In this document: positions 1 through 13,000 of the stretch, one piece after another
How positions within the stretch are numbered: position 1 is the stretch's first letter
How the letters are laid out: the number at the start of each line of letters is the position of its first letter
From: Aporrectodea caliginosa
Lineage: Eukaryota; Annelida; Clitellata; Crassiclitellata; Lumbricidae
Assembly (NCBI GenBank): GCA_020284085.1
Contig: JACEVL010000020.1
Span: 1 to 64,000, forward strand
Length of the DNA stretch: 64,000 bases
Direction of reading: 5' to 3'
Made by a program: the position numbers and the translations under genes
Notes under the pieces: generated by a model
Database searches by the model: none
Told to the model about the DNA's origin: nothing
Seen by the model: the letters and a program-made list of their open reading frames with translations, nothing else

Positions 1-1688
1 CCAATAGAGTACAAGCCAAACCGATAGAGTACAAGCCAAACCGATAGAGTACAAGCCAAACCGATAGAGTACAAGCCAGACCGTTAGAGTACAAGCCAAA
101 CCGATAGAGTACAAGCCAAACCGATAGAGCACAAGCCAAACCGATAGAGTACAAGCCAAACCGATAGAGTACAAGCCAAACCGATAGAGTACAAGCCAAA
201 CCGATAGAGTACAAGCCAAACCGATAGAGTACAAGCCAAACCGATAGAGTACAAGCCAAACCGATAGTGTACAAGCCAAACCGATAGAGTACAAGCCAAA
301 CCGATAGAGTAAGAGCCAAACCGATAGAGTACAAGCCAAACCGATGGAGTACAGGCCAAACCGATAGAGTACAAGCCAAACCGATAGAGTACAAGCCAAA
401 CCGATAGAGTACAAGCCAAACCGATAGAGTACAAGCCAAACCGATAGAGTACAAGCCAAACCGATAGAGTACAAGCCAAACCGATAGAGTACAAAGCCAA
501 ACCGATAGAGTACAAGCCAAACCGATAGAGTACAAGCCAAACCGATAGAGTACAAGCCAAACCGATAGAGTACAAGCCAAACCGATAGAGTACAAGCCAA
601 ACCGATAGAGTACAATCCAAACCGATAGAGTACAAGCCAAACCGATAGAGTACAAACCAGCCAAACCGATAGAGTACAAGCCAAACCGATAGAGTAAAAG
701 CCAGCCAAACCGATAGAGTACAAGCCAAACCGATGGAATACAGGCCAAACCGATAGAGTACAAGCCAAACCGATAGAGTACAAGCCAAACCGATAGAGTA
801 CAAGCCAAACCGATAGAGTACAAGCCAAACCAAAATGGAGTACAAATAAAACCGATAGAGTACAAGCCAGCCAAACCGATAGAGTACAGCCAAAACCGAT
901 AGAGTACAGGCAAAACCGATAGAGTACAAGCCAAACCGATAGAGTACAAGCCAAACCGATAGAGTACAAGCCAAACCGTTAGAGTAGGAGCCAAACCGAT
1001 AGAGTACAAGCCAAACCGATAGAGTACAAGCCAGCCAAACCGATAGAGTACAAGCCAAACCGATAGAGTACAATCCAAACCGATAGAGTACAAGCGAAAC
1101 CGATAGAGTGCAAGCCAAACCGATAAAGTACAAGCCAAACCGATAGAGTACAAGCCAAACCGATAGAGTACAAGCCATTTAAACCGATAGAGTACAAGCC
1201 AAACCGATAAAGTACAAGCCAAACCGATAGAGTACAAGCCAAACCGATAGAGTACAAGCCAAACCGATAGAGTAGAGCCAGAACGATAGAGTACAAGCCA
1301 AACCGATAGAGTACAAGCCAAACCGATAGAGTACAAGCCAAACCGATAGAGTACAAGCCAAACCGATAGAGTACAAGCCAAACCGATAGATTACAAGCCA
1401 GACCGATAGAGTACAAGCCAAACCGATAGAGTACAAGCCAGCCAAACCGATAGAGTAGGAACCAAACCGATAGAGTACAAGCCAAACCAATAGAGTAAAA
1501 GCCAGCTTAACCGATAGAGTACAAGCCAAACCGATGGAATACAGGCCAAACCGATAGAGTACATGCCAAACCGATAGAGTACAAGCCAAACCGATAGAGT
1601 ACAAGCCAAACCAATAGAGTACAAGCCAAACCGATAGAGTACAAGCCAAACCGATAGAGTACAAGCCAAACCGATAGAGTACAAGCCA
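1..1688. repeat. 20-bp satellite array (CCGATAGAGTACAAGCCAAA)n
   Basis: About 84 head-to-tail copies of a 20-bp unit begin before the window and stop at about 1688. Copies differ by point changes (for example GATGGAATACAG), single-base indels and a few 4-bp or longer slips (AGCCAGCC). The minus strand has no stop codon in the unit in any frame, so long spurious ORFs appear. It is a simple tandem satellite with no gene. Confidence 0.97.
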
Positions 1689-1761
1689 GCGGCGGGAGGG
1701 GACTCAGGGAGGGGTTAAGATATGCTTTAGCCCCCCATGAACTAAAACCAAACTTCGCCCA

Positions 1762-1769
1762 TGATCACC

Positions 1770-1824
<55 letters not shown>

Positions 1825-1825
1825 G

Positions 1826-1869
<44 letters not shown>

Positions 1870-2053
1870 ATTCATCAATTCCTCCTCCTCCTCCGCCTCC
1901 TCCGCCTCCTCCTCCTCCTCCTACTCCTCCTCCGCCTCCTCCTCCTCCTCCCTCCTCCGTCTCCTTCTCCTTCTCCTCCTCCTCCTCCTCCTCCTCCTCC
2001 TCCTCCTCCTCCTCCTCCTCCTCCTCCTCCTCCTCCTCCTCCTCCTCCTCCTC
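1762..2053. repeat. Compound trinucleotide microsatellite (CAC/CAT/CAG/TCC)n
   Basis: Successive blocks of (CAC)n, (CAT)n, (CAG)n, (CAT)n, (CTC)n with CCG interruptions, and a long pure (CTC)n tract of about 80 bases. The plus-strand ORF through it (poly-I, poly-S, poly-P) is an artefact of the repeat. Confidence 0.95.
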
Positions 2054-2060
2054 GACGTGC

Positions 2061-3480
2061 GAAATTCTAAGCGTAACAAAATTAATTTGGACAGAAACTA
2101 TAGACTGTTGTGAGTTTTAAGCGTCTAGAGGACTGTAAGGCTAACAGTGTACTCTGTCAAAAGACTCAAAAACCCTAGACCGCTGGGTGAATGGCTTTCC
2201 CGGTAGATTTAGGCCTAGCGTCAACAACGGTGACTGCTGAGACAGGTGAGTCCGATCATCACTCAAGCCATGATCACAACAGGTGTGTCCGTAGACAATG
2301 CCCTCAGTCAATCTCCATCAAAACGGAGCTCGGATGCGGTAGGGTACACTGAAGGTTACACAAACCTTATTTTATAGCACTTATTGCTAGCCAACTAACA
2401 TACGACTATTTTAACTACCGTTAGGCCGGCCTACTGGTTTATGCTTCGCCGTAATTAGAGTAGGCTATAACAATTTATTGGCAGTATATGGTTTACTGCA
2501 CGTCAAATTACATAGAGATAAATGTTTATAACAATAAAAACGCTATATATAAACAGGTCCATATACTTTTCGAGTAGGCCTACGGATGGTTGACTGGCCA
2601 AGGTGTGCATTCATACATATCAAACGCCAGTTTAGCCAACGCCTCAGGCGATGACAAAATGATAATGTCGGTGCTCTCTGCACGCACGAGGTTTCGGTAT
2701 ATATTGGTCCGTGTACCCACGCATAGGGCCCACTTCTGTAGCTATACATAGCCAGAGGCTGTGACAAAGCGTTAGTTACCTGGCCATTGTGTGCCAAGCC
2801 TTTGATGCTATTGTTCTGCGCTCTTGTCATGAGAGGCGAATTCTGACATTGAAACAAGCCAAGCGAATGATGGCGACTCTCATATCTGCTTCGATCGATC
2901 TACCTGTGATGGATTAGCGTTGTGTCCTTGATTGATTTTTACGGTGTTTTGAACATATTGCGGAAGAAATATAATAGTAAACAACCCATCGTCAAGAAAT
3001 TGGGACATGTTCGACGAATTGGAGTAATCGGAGCGGAACGACCCAGCGAACAACATCCAGGGTGATCTGTCGTGTCGACGGTGTCGATTAAACATTCTGT
3101 GCATGTTAAACCAGGTCAGCAGAGGTTTGTTTTTGGGTAAAACCATAGTTTACGTTGCTAAATTATTTTGTACTAATAATATAATAATATCTTTTCTTTA
3201 ATCAAGCGCATGACTAACGCGCTGTCAATTTAAAATGGAAGTTGGATTGATGAGAATAGTTGCTGGCCTAATTGGAAGTGGGAATCATTGATGAAACCAT
3301 TTCTGTGTTTAAATTGAAGCTGGATTGATCGAAATTAGTTTTCCGGTAAATAGAAGCTGGATTGATGAAAGTATGTTTTTGATTCGGCAAACTTTTATTA
3401 TCAGGGGCTGAAGGATTATACAGTATCTTTGGGCATGCTGCGCGAACGCCAGACGTTACCAGGTTTTCCAGTGACGACAC
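2061..3480. other. Spacer upstream of the filamin-type gene, nothing recognised
   Basis: No coding exon or RNA gene could be supported. At 3160-3230 is a short piece related to the tail of the tRNA-derived SINE seen at 35771-35998 (ATATCTTTTCTTTAATCAAGCGC). A perfect-looking 5' splice site, CAG|GTGAGT, lies at 2245/2246 and could end a non-coding first exon, but no compatible reading frame was found. Confidence 0.4.
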
Positions 3481-3734
3481 TAACCCTAACCTGACCTAAC
3501 CGACACTCACGACGCCCAACCTGACCCCAAACGACCATCACGACGCCTAACCTGACCCTAACCGATCCTCACGACGCCTAACCTGACCCTAACCGACCCT
3601 CACGACGCCTAACCTGACCCTAACCGACCCTCACGACGCCTAACCTGACCCTAACCGACCCTCACGACGCCTAACCTGACCCTAACCGACCCTCATGATG
3701 CCTAACCTGACCCTAACCGACACTCAGGACGCCA
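3481..3734. repeat. 31-bp minisatellite containing telomere-like CCCTAACC
   Basis: About eight copies of a unit reading GACCCTCACGACGCCTAACC followed by TGACCCTAACC. The outer copies are diverged and the inner copies nearly identical. It ends about 80 bp before the first coding ATG assigned to the filamin-type gene. Confidence 0.93.
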
Positions 3735-3815
3735 GTAAACTTATGCACTATATCCTTCAGCTCCCGATACTATAAGCTTGCCGAAGATTCTCGTTGTTTT
3801 GCTTGTAGTAGGATC

Positions 3816-4026
3816 ATGGCGAAGCTGCTGTCTTGGTCGACGGGGGATCGGTCGAGGTCCAGTTTCGTCGCCCATGGCTTTCCCTCGTCCTTCCAGCTGA
3901 ATGCAGCTGATGTCCGACGGGGGGCCATTCGGGTGGTTGCCAAGGCGCCCAGCGGACAGACCTTCCCGATGGATGTCATCGAGAATGAAGGTGTCTACAC
4001 GACCAACTTCACACCCTCGGAAATAG
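3816..4026 (+). CDS. Filamin-type gene exon 1 (N-terminus and most of repeat 1)
   Basis: Begins MAKLLSWSTGDRSRSSF, then GFPSSFQLNAADVRRG matches the GxPxxFxVDxSxAGxG part of a repeat, ending YTTNFTPSEIG at donor G|GTGAGG (phase 1). An acceptor-like TTGCTTGTAG at 3808 means the exon could also be entered from upstream (phase 2). The strong pyrimidine tract ending at CAG 3896 is a second candidate acceptor (phase 0). Confidence 0.7.
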
Positions 4027-7000
4027 GTGAGGTTATAATCGTAATCGTAATCATAATCAAGCATTTATATAGCGCCACCCAAAAACAGAGGCGCTCCCGA
4101 CCCAGGCCAGTCTCTTCACTGGTAAAGAGAGGTTTTCAGGCGCTTGCGGTAGAAAGAAATAGAAAAAAGGTCAGTCCTGACGGACTGAGGTAACTGGTTT
4201 GAGCTATTGGGACCAACAATAGCGAAACTGCTAGACTGGAAGTACGTACCCGCGGGACAACCAAGTAACACGGGCCGAGGTTATTATATTCAGGGTATAG
4301 TTTGTAAGGATGGTGGTTGTCATATCCATCAAACCCGTGGTGGGATTGCCCCTGTCTCTTCATCTGCTTGCCAACCATAGCCAGAATTCTGGTTTCCTTG
4401 ACCCATTGCTTATCAGCTCTAGGAGAGAGAAGCTTGGAAAGTTATCCCACTTAACGACTTGGAGGTGCTTTCCATTCTCTCATTCCTTAGGCCACTGAAA
4501 TTGCAATGTTAAGAACCTCGGTTGCCATCGTCTTCATATGGTTTACCTTCTTGCATCGCATACACAGTTTGCACACATATGTAATGCATAACATTCCAGA
4601 GTCAGGTGAGCAGAGGTGAGGTAAAGTGCAAAGATGTTGTAGGGCTACAACAATTTGTTGGCAGTCTGAGTCATGCAAAGCTGTGTCCTCAGAATTCATT
4701 CATTTCATATCATATTTGCATGAATTTCACATATAAAAATCAGTTATTTCTGCAACCATCAGAAAACCCAAGAGAAAAAGAGAAAACTGGTTTCACAGAC
4801 CTACACAGGGGCCCTGAAGGGATCACTGATACCACTAAATAGGGCATGCCAATAATGATAGGGCCAAATCAACAGGTCTGTGGTTTTATGCACTTGGACA
4901 AGGTCCTACATTGTTTGGAGCCTTGGTCAGTCCAAACCAATATTGCCTCGTGCCTCGGCTTGACCTCCCCGGATTCTGACCTGGCACCGGAACGAACAAA
5001 ACAACCTACTATGGACTTGATTTGATATAATGCCCAGTGAATAAGCTGGCCTTCCTGATGCGGCTTTTGTGTGGTGCTTTCGTATATTTGCGTTACATTA
5101 CATTACATATTATATACAAATTTCTGGGGAGATTGAGTAGCCTTTGGGTTCGGGTTCGAGCCTCCCTGGGACGGTTACCGTGTAAGAACGTTGAACAAAT
5201 CCTTCACTTACAATTCCAGTTTGGGGATTTTTATCAGGTCCTTAGCTCTTAATTATTTTCAGAATCAGTTTAATTGATTTTTAATTGTATATTTATGGTT
5301 GACTGTTTAGGTGATTGGCAGATTTCGATTCTCTTTGAGGGAGATCACATCCAAGGGAGTCCGTTCAATGTTCGAGTCTACGACCCGGGTCTGGTCAGAG
5401 TCACTGGTCTGACAACAGGAGTGGCTGGTCAGCCATTCAGCTTTTCAGGTAGTTAAACATTGTTTTCACCAAGAGTTATTACTTAGTTCTGCCTCTTGAC
5501 TTAATGTAACGTAACATTTGAAATTTGAAGCTGCGTAGGGGATTAAGGCTCAGTACTAAATGAACGTACCAAGACTTTGGGAAATATACATAGCTGAGAT
5601 TTTCAGGAATTGAAGTGCAGTGAGTATTGGTGACAGATTACGAGGGTTGATCAATAAGTAATGAGAAAAATATATTAGACGGCAAATCTGGACCAAAATT
5701 GTTTTATAGTTTTTCAACATAATCTCCCTGAAGCTCAATACATTTTTCCCAGCGATATTCAAGTGCTTTTACACCCTCCAGGAAGAAAGTTTTATCTAGC
5801 TCCTGAAACCAGTCATTTATGGCATGGATAACACTTTCATTAGTGTCAAATTTCTGTCCGCGAAGCGAATCTTTCAGATAACGAAACAGATGGAAGTCAG
5901 ACGGTGCCAGGTCTGGAGAATAGGGTGGGTGTTGTAGCAGTTCGAAGCCGCACTCGCGAATTGCAGTCATTGCAACAGACGAGGTGTGAGCTGGAGCATT
6001 GTCCTGATGAAACACGATACCTTGACGCAACTTCCCTCGACGTTTTTCCTTAATAGCCACGCGAAGTTTTCGGATTAACTGTGCATAGTAGACACCCGTG
6101 ATAGTCTTTCCACGCTCCAAGTAGTCAGTCATCAAAATACCTTCACTGTCCCAAATACGGATGCCATAACTTTACCCGCTGATGCAATTTTGGGGAATTT
6201 GACCGGTGTCGGGGAATCGACGTGCTTCCACGCCATACTCTGCAGTTTTGTCTCGGGATCAAAGTGGTGAGCCCAAGTCTCATCCATAGTGACATATCTG
6301 CGTAGAAACTTTGCCTGGTCTTCTCTAAAAAGGTCGAGATTTTCACGAGAAGTTGTTAGTCGGACTTGCTTGTTTTCATGTGTTAACATTCGTGGAACCC
6401 ATCGAGCACAGACCTTGTTGTACCCCAAAATGTCTGTAATAATATGATGGGTTGTGCCGTACGACAACTTCAAACAATCTGCTACATTTCTAATATTAAC
6501 CCGCCGATCTTTCTGTATCAGATCCTGGACGAATTGAACGTTTTCGTTGGTACAGGTCTCAATAGGGCGGCCAGAACGGTGCTCGTCTTCAGTTGATTGC
6601 CTACCGCGATTAAATTCAGCTACCCACCGATAGACTGTAGCCTGTGAAGGGGCATTGTCCCTTAAAACCTTCTTCATGTCCGTTGCAATCTCATTTTGAG
6701 TCAATCCTTTTAAATGCAAATATTTAATAACCGCACGTTTCTCGTTTTTATCCATTATTTACAACAGCCGCTGGGCAGACGGCTTCCGGCAGTTGCCTAG
6801 CAACCACAGTAATGGCCCACGTGACAATTTAAAAATAAAAACTCTGCTAAATAAGTAAGCTAGTAAATAAAAATAAAAAATTCTGCCAAAAAAGCTGTCT
6901 AATATGTTTTTCTCATTACTTATTGATCAACCCTCGTATTTCTAATTTCCATGCACTGTAACTTTACTCATTGCTACTCATGTTCATTACAGAGATTTAT

Positions 7001-10000
7001 ATAGCACCCCTTCAAGGCTACTACCGGGGTCTTCAGAAGTGCTCCTGACCCCAGCTTGGCTAAAAAAGGACAGTTTTGAGGTTAGAATAGAATGTATCGG
7101 AGTGAACCGATAGAGTTGCTATAAGGTACCATATAAATTATAAATGCTATATTCGGTTTCAGAACGGGTGCTATATAAATACTCAGTTAAGATTCTGCAT
7201 GGAGAGTGACTTCTCTATGCATTAGTGTCATATTTTGTGGATGGCGTTTCTTTCCAGTTGATACAACTGGAGCCGGAGATGGACTATTGGCTGTTGACAT
7301 TGCTCATGGAAGCAGAAACATTCCAGTTCGACTTATTCCAGATACTCTTGGCCATTACAAGGTCAATTTTACGCCGGACACAGGGGGACAGTACACGATC
7401 CAGATATATTTTGCTGGTCTCGAAGTGACAGGTAACTTTAAAATCAGCACAGCTTATTTGTAATTGTAAATGCTAATTTATGTATCTCTCCTCTCCAAGA
7501 AAGCACATAAGAGAAATGCTGTCATGTGTATTGTGTGTAGGTATTTCTTCGTATATGTTACTTTGCAAGGAAGAACCTTTTACAGGAAAGTTAATATTAT
7601 TTTTATCGATGTTGTGTTCATAGAAACAGAAATGTTTATACTATTATACTATTGCCATTGTCATTGTAATTTAACTGTTATCATCATTGTTGTCATTCTT
7701 TCAGTTGTATTCATCATCAGTTTTAGTTATTATCATTTCAGTTGTTATCATCATCATCATCATAATTTCAGCTGTTATCATCATCTTCATAATTTCAGCT
7801 GTTATTATCATCATCATTTCAGTTATCATCATCATCATCATCATCATCTTTTCAGTTGTTGTTGTTATTATCATCATCATTTCATTTGTTATCATAATCA
7901 TTTAAGTTGTTGTCATAATCATTTAAGTTGTTATCATCATTGTCACATTGAAAGCATCATATAACATTGTTTTAGTGATTCGTTATCTGCATTATTAAAT
8001 TTTAGGTTAACTATTTTCTCATTTTTACAGAATCTATAAACATTTAGACTTTTCCTTTAGGTTCTCCATTTACGATGGAAGTGGTTGAATCAGTTGATGT
8101 GACAGTATCTGGCGAAGGTCTCGGTTTAGTACCAGTTAACCAGCAGACGTCATTTCTGGTTCATGCCCCACGATTGACTACAGGAATGTCTGGATTACAG
8201 GTCACCATCACTTGTAAGTATGCCCTCAGATATATTAATGAGTACTGCCATCATCTGGGTGGACAATCATGGAGAATCTGTTATTAATTTCGTAGCTAGA
8301 TGTTTGCCTTTCCTAAGACGGTTAAACAACTTGTGATAGACTTCACGTGCATCGCCCTCCCTTCCTCCCTCCATCCATCCCTCCCATCCTCTCTCCCTCC
8401 CTCACTCCTTATACGAAATAATTTAAAATTATGTTTATATTAAGAAAACTAGTCTTGGTTATGAATATCATGTTATCCAGCTCCATGACATATGTGACAT
8501 TAATATCTCCTTTATTTGTCTAACAATGGCACGAATCCTACAAAGAATGTAAGTACGTGTAAATGTTTGGCTCAGGGTGATCTGGTACATATGAAACTGG
8601 TACAGTTCAAAAGTGAAATCCGTTGCAGTGGTTTATTTTCACTGATTTCTTATGAATTTAGCTCCTCGTGGCACCAGGACAACACCAAGGATATCAGACG
8701 TCAGAAACGGGACATTTCGGGTTGAATATACTCCATATGAAGTCGGTGAGTGACAATTTTTCAATTCCTCCCCGGAGTAAAATTAAATATACGTAAGGTA
8801 TGTGCATAATATATTATCAGGCAGGACCTGTCCTGTACGGGCCTTTTTTAGCCATTGGGATCTAATAGTGACCTGGATAAAAATTTTGGATGTCTGGACA
8901 GTGAACTCTGTAATGACTAGTCACTAGTGGATTTGGGAAGTATTGTATCGTATCGTATCTAAAAATTTGTAGATCGCCTCTCGCAGCAGAAGCCCCGGGG
9001 GAAATAAATGCCTTAAGAGAGCGAGAGGATGCGTGAGAAATCCCAGACATAAGCTTAGCCCGTAGAAGAGTGGGGGAGGCCATTCCAAGTGGAAGGACCT
9101 GTCACAGCAAATGCCCGGCATTTAGCCAAGGCAGATCTAACACGAGGGCCAAAGAGTTCCAGACAGTCAGTAAGCTCCCCCAATTGGGTATGAAGTGAAG
9201 TGCCAGGCGAATCTGCATTTGATCGTCGTAAACTCTGAATGAATAGCATTTTGGATGTTGCAGGTCCATACTCGATTGAAATCCTCTGTCATTCCCGCCA
9301 GATCGTTGGGAGTCCGTTTACAGCTCATGGCTATGACGTCTCAAGGGTTGCTATTTCTGGTCTACGTACTTCCTACAGGCTCAGTGATGTCGTCCAGTTT
9401 GATAGTAAGCTTTAGTTCTGGCTATCTCTCTTAGTCAGAAGTAAGTTAATCTATTTTCTGACTTACTGTGCCTGATTTCTTGATGTTGCTGCTGCATAAT
9501 TTAGATGCTGCAATATATACAATAATCAGTTTAAGACTTTAACGATGAGCGTGTACTAAAATGTATGGGAAACCATAAGCAGATCGTCGTTAAAGGGTTA
9601 CGACTTTAACGATGAGCTGCATTGGTTTCCAGTTGCTTCTAGAGTGTATATTGATTTTAGATGTAGTTTTTGTTTATAACAAATAAAATGTTTAAAATCT
9701 GAAGACAATTGCTAACAAATCAATAATTTTGGTATTTCTCTTTCTGTTACATGACTAAAGCAAATTTTTAGGCTTTCTGCAAAATGCTTTGCATTTCAAT
9801 ATATTGTATGCTGTATTTTCTGATTTCTAGTTGATGTTTCAAATGCTGGTGATGGAAATTTGGAGATCAGAGTTAACGACGGATTGATTCCATGTTCTGT
9901 TGCTAATCTTGGAAACCGGAAGTACCGAGCGTCATTCACCCCAAGGGAGGCAAAGCAACATTTCATTCAGATGAATTTCAATGGACGGAATGTTATTGGT

Positions 10001-13000
10001 CAGAAATTTTAACTCGGTGACAATTACTAGTGTATTATGCTAAATTATCAATTTCATCTTGGTTTTCTTATCTAAGTACCGATAGATGATACTTCCAGTC
10101 GTTAGCTATGCTGTGCACCTTAGTCATTAGTCATTGTATTAGTCATTGGTCATTATATTAGTCTTGTATTGTATTGTATTTTCGTTTATTTCATAACTTG
10201 CTGTCAAGACGCAACAAGTAACATCAATGCATGATTATGCAGTTATAGTATTAGAGACTATAGTACTATTATATCATTAGTTATTATACTAGTAATTATC
10301 ATTATATGTGACCTTGGCAGAGAAAAGGGACCACTTGTTGCTTACTAGATCAGCCAGAAAATGGTCTTTTTCATTATACCATGATTATTGATTTTTGCAT
10401 CTAATTACTGTATATGAAGCTAATAATCGATGTATGGTGAACTATATTACTCCACCTGATGTGCAAAGGCCAAAAAACCTGGTATTAACGCATCAGGTAG
10501 AGGCAGTTTCAATATTTATAGGTGATTTCCCTCCAAATGATATTTTATATTTTTTTAAACTGCATAAATTTTGGGCCAAACGTTCTGAAATTTTTAGCCC
10601 GATTTTCTGACGGTATCCTGTGGAATTATTTTATGTGTTATATACTAGTGGTTCAGTTCTATTTTTCTCATTTTATCTGCTTTTACATAAATTTCCTAAA
10701 ATCTACCCTTGACTTTCCCAAAGAAAATGCACTCAAAATAACCTGCTTTTATGTGTGTGTTTGTGATCTTTAGGGAGCCCCTGGTATGTCGACATAGAAA
10801 AACCATTGAAATTGTCAGTCTCTGGGATGGGACTAGAACATGCCATGGTTGGTAAAGCAGCCCAATTAGAAATAAATACGGGTGGATTGGTTGGGAGGAT
10901 AACGTCAAGCGTTAAAGGTGACTTTTGCTTAGTTTTCATTTGTCATTTTCTCATTTATTTACATGTTTTTCATCACTGACTTTTGACTTTGATACTTTTT
11001 AAATAGTAAACTGGTAATCCACCCGAAATGGACCCAAAATTAATTCAGCCTTAGGATGTTATGCTTCTTTAAATGCTATCTCATTGTAATTCAGGATTCA
11101 ACGGTAATCCACCCAATTATTTCTCATTAAATGGATATTTTTCACCATTCAGCTCATTTCTAGAGGCTGTCTTAATCAGCTCAATGTTGTATTATAATTA
11201 TTACAATGGCTGTACACCAAAATGCAGATAGCAATTGGTCATTTAACAAATATTCGTATCTTATCTTAACTAGTCCTGGTTTAATATATGTGATGCATGT
11301 ACACTAAAGTGTGGATAGGCAGTTGGTTTAATAAAGAATATGCTTACTTACATACTTACTTAACCCTAAGCCTACAGTTAACCTTTATGGCCTGTTTCCA
11401 TTAAATCTGCATTGCCTTTGAATAATTGATAGGTCCAACTGGTCGAACTGTTGTGCCAAATATTCACAGTACTCATCATGGTGTCTACAGACTCGAATAT
11501 ACTCCAGTGGAAACTGGTAACGTATTCTGTGATCTAATCAAATTGGATTCCATTTCTCTAAAATGACATGATAATTTAAGTACAGATTCTTTGTATTTTG
11601 TTCATAAACCCTATTGTAATCTCCGAATTTCTTCAGAATCCAAACGACTGAGTCGTGGAAACAGTTTTGCTCACAGACACTTAGTCAAAAACAAAATTGG
11701 TGAGGGATCATAATTGTAGTCATAAATTTCAAATTCTCAAATGCTATGCTGAAGCTAGTTATCCAATTGTGTTCTTATTATGGTTGATGTCTGAAAATAA
11801 AATGGTACTGAATTGAATTGAATATTGATTTGAATAAAGCTAAACGCTAGGCACCAGATTATTTGTGAGTGTTGAGCTTATTCACAAGAGTTTAGGGAGA
11901 TATGATTTTGGTTGATTCGAGGTCCCTATCCAAAGGTCACACAAATAGACAGGTTGACAGTGAGTGGTGTTTGGAATTAGAATGATGAGAAAGATGAGGA
12001 GGAATCTGAGAGTGGCTATTGAGGTAGGACTCTAAATACATCGACCTTGGGGAAGGATGAGAGACAGTGCTTTGAGAGAGTTTCTTGCAAGGCACCATAT
12101 AAATGTGTCTAACTACATGCTATAATTTATTATGCAGTCCTTGTGGGACTGTTACTGCTGTCATTGTAATGCTTTGCATGTATCAGGCCAGTTGTATTCA
12201 CATCTTGTGAGAAGCCTTCAAACTCACTAAAGCATGACTATCAGGTAAATATCTGAAAAAAGACATGGCTATGAACAATGTCCTTGTGCATGGAACAACA
12301 AGAGTATGTTTTTTTGGGGGGCCGATTGCGCATTGGATTACACATTGGCATAGAGAGCGAGAGGTACCGAGATCGAGCCCGTAGGTTAAATGAGTTATTG
12401 AAGAGTTAGTTATTGAAAATAGTTATTGAAAAGAGTAATTGAAAAGTTAGTTATTGAAAAGAGTTATTGAAAAGAGTTATTGAAAAGAGTTATTGAAAAG
12501 AGTTATTGAAAAGAGTTATTGAAAAGAGTTATTGAAAAGAGTTATTGAAAAGAGTTATTGAAAAGAGTTATTGAAAAGAGTTATTGAAAAGAGTTATTGA
12601 AAAGAGTTATTGAAAAGAGTTATTGAAAAGAGTTATTGAAAAGAGTTATTGAAAAGAGTTATTGAAAAGAGTTATTGAAAAGAGTTATTGAAAAGAGTTA
12701 TTGAAAAGAGTTATTGAAAAGAGTTATTGAAAAGAGTTATTGAAAAGAGTTATTGAAAAGAGTTATTGAAAAGAGTTATTGAAAAGAGTTATTGAAAAAA
12801 TTGAAAAGAGTTATTGAAAAGAGTTATTGAAAAGAGTTATTGAAAAGAGTTATTGAAAAGAGTTATTGAAGTTATTGAAAAGAGTTATTGAAAAGAGTTA
12901 TTGAAAAGAGTTATTGAAAAAAGAGTTATTGAAAAGAGTTATTGAAAAGAGTTATTGAAAAGAGTTATTGAAAAGAGTTATTGAAAAGAGTTATTGAAAA

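Noticed and set aside
84..1684. Four long minus-strand ORFs (up to 364 codons) with a repeating 20-residue pattern
   Set aside because: The 20-bp satellite has no stop in any frame of that strand; the frames shift with single-base indels and show no coding signature.
1761..2120. Plus-strand ORF of poly-T, poly-I, poly-P and poly-S
   Set aside because: It translates a trinucleotide microsatellite.
2191..2245. Possible first coding exon MAFPVDLGLASTTVTAET ending at CAG|GTGAGT, phase 1
   Set aside because: No acceptor near 3816 continues the frame in phase 1 while keeping the GFPSSFQLNAAD part of repeat 1.
7470..7964. 164-codon ORF with His/Tyr/Cys-rich end
   Set aside because: Most of it is the ATC/TTC repeat in an intron, with no domain.
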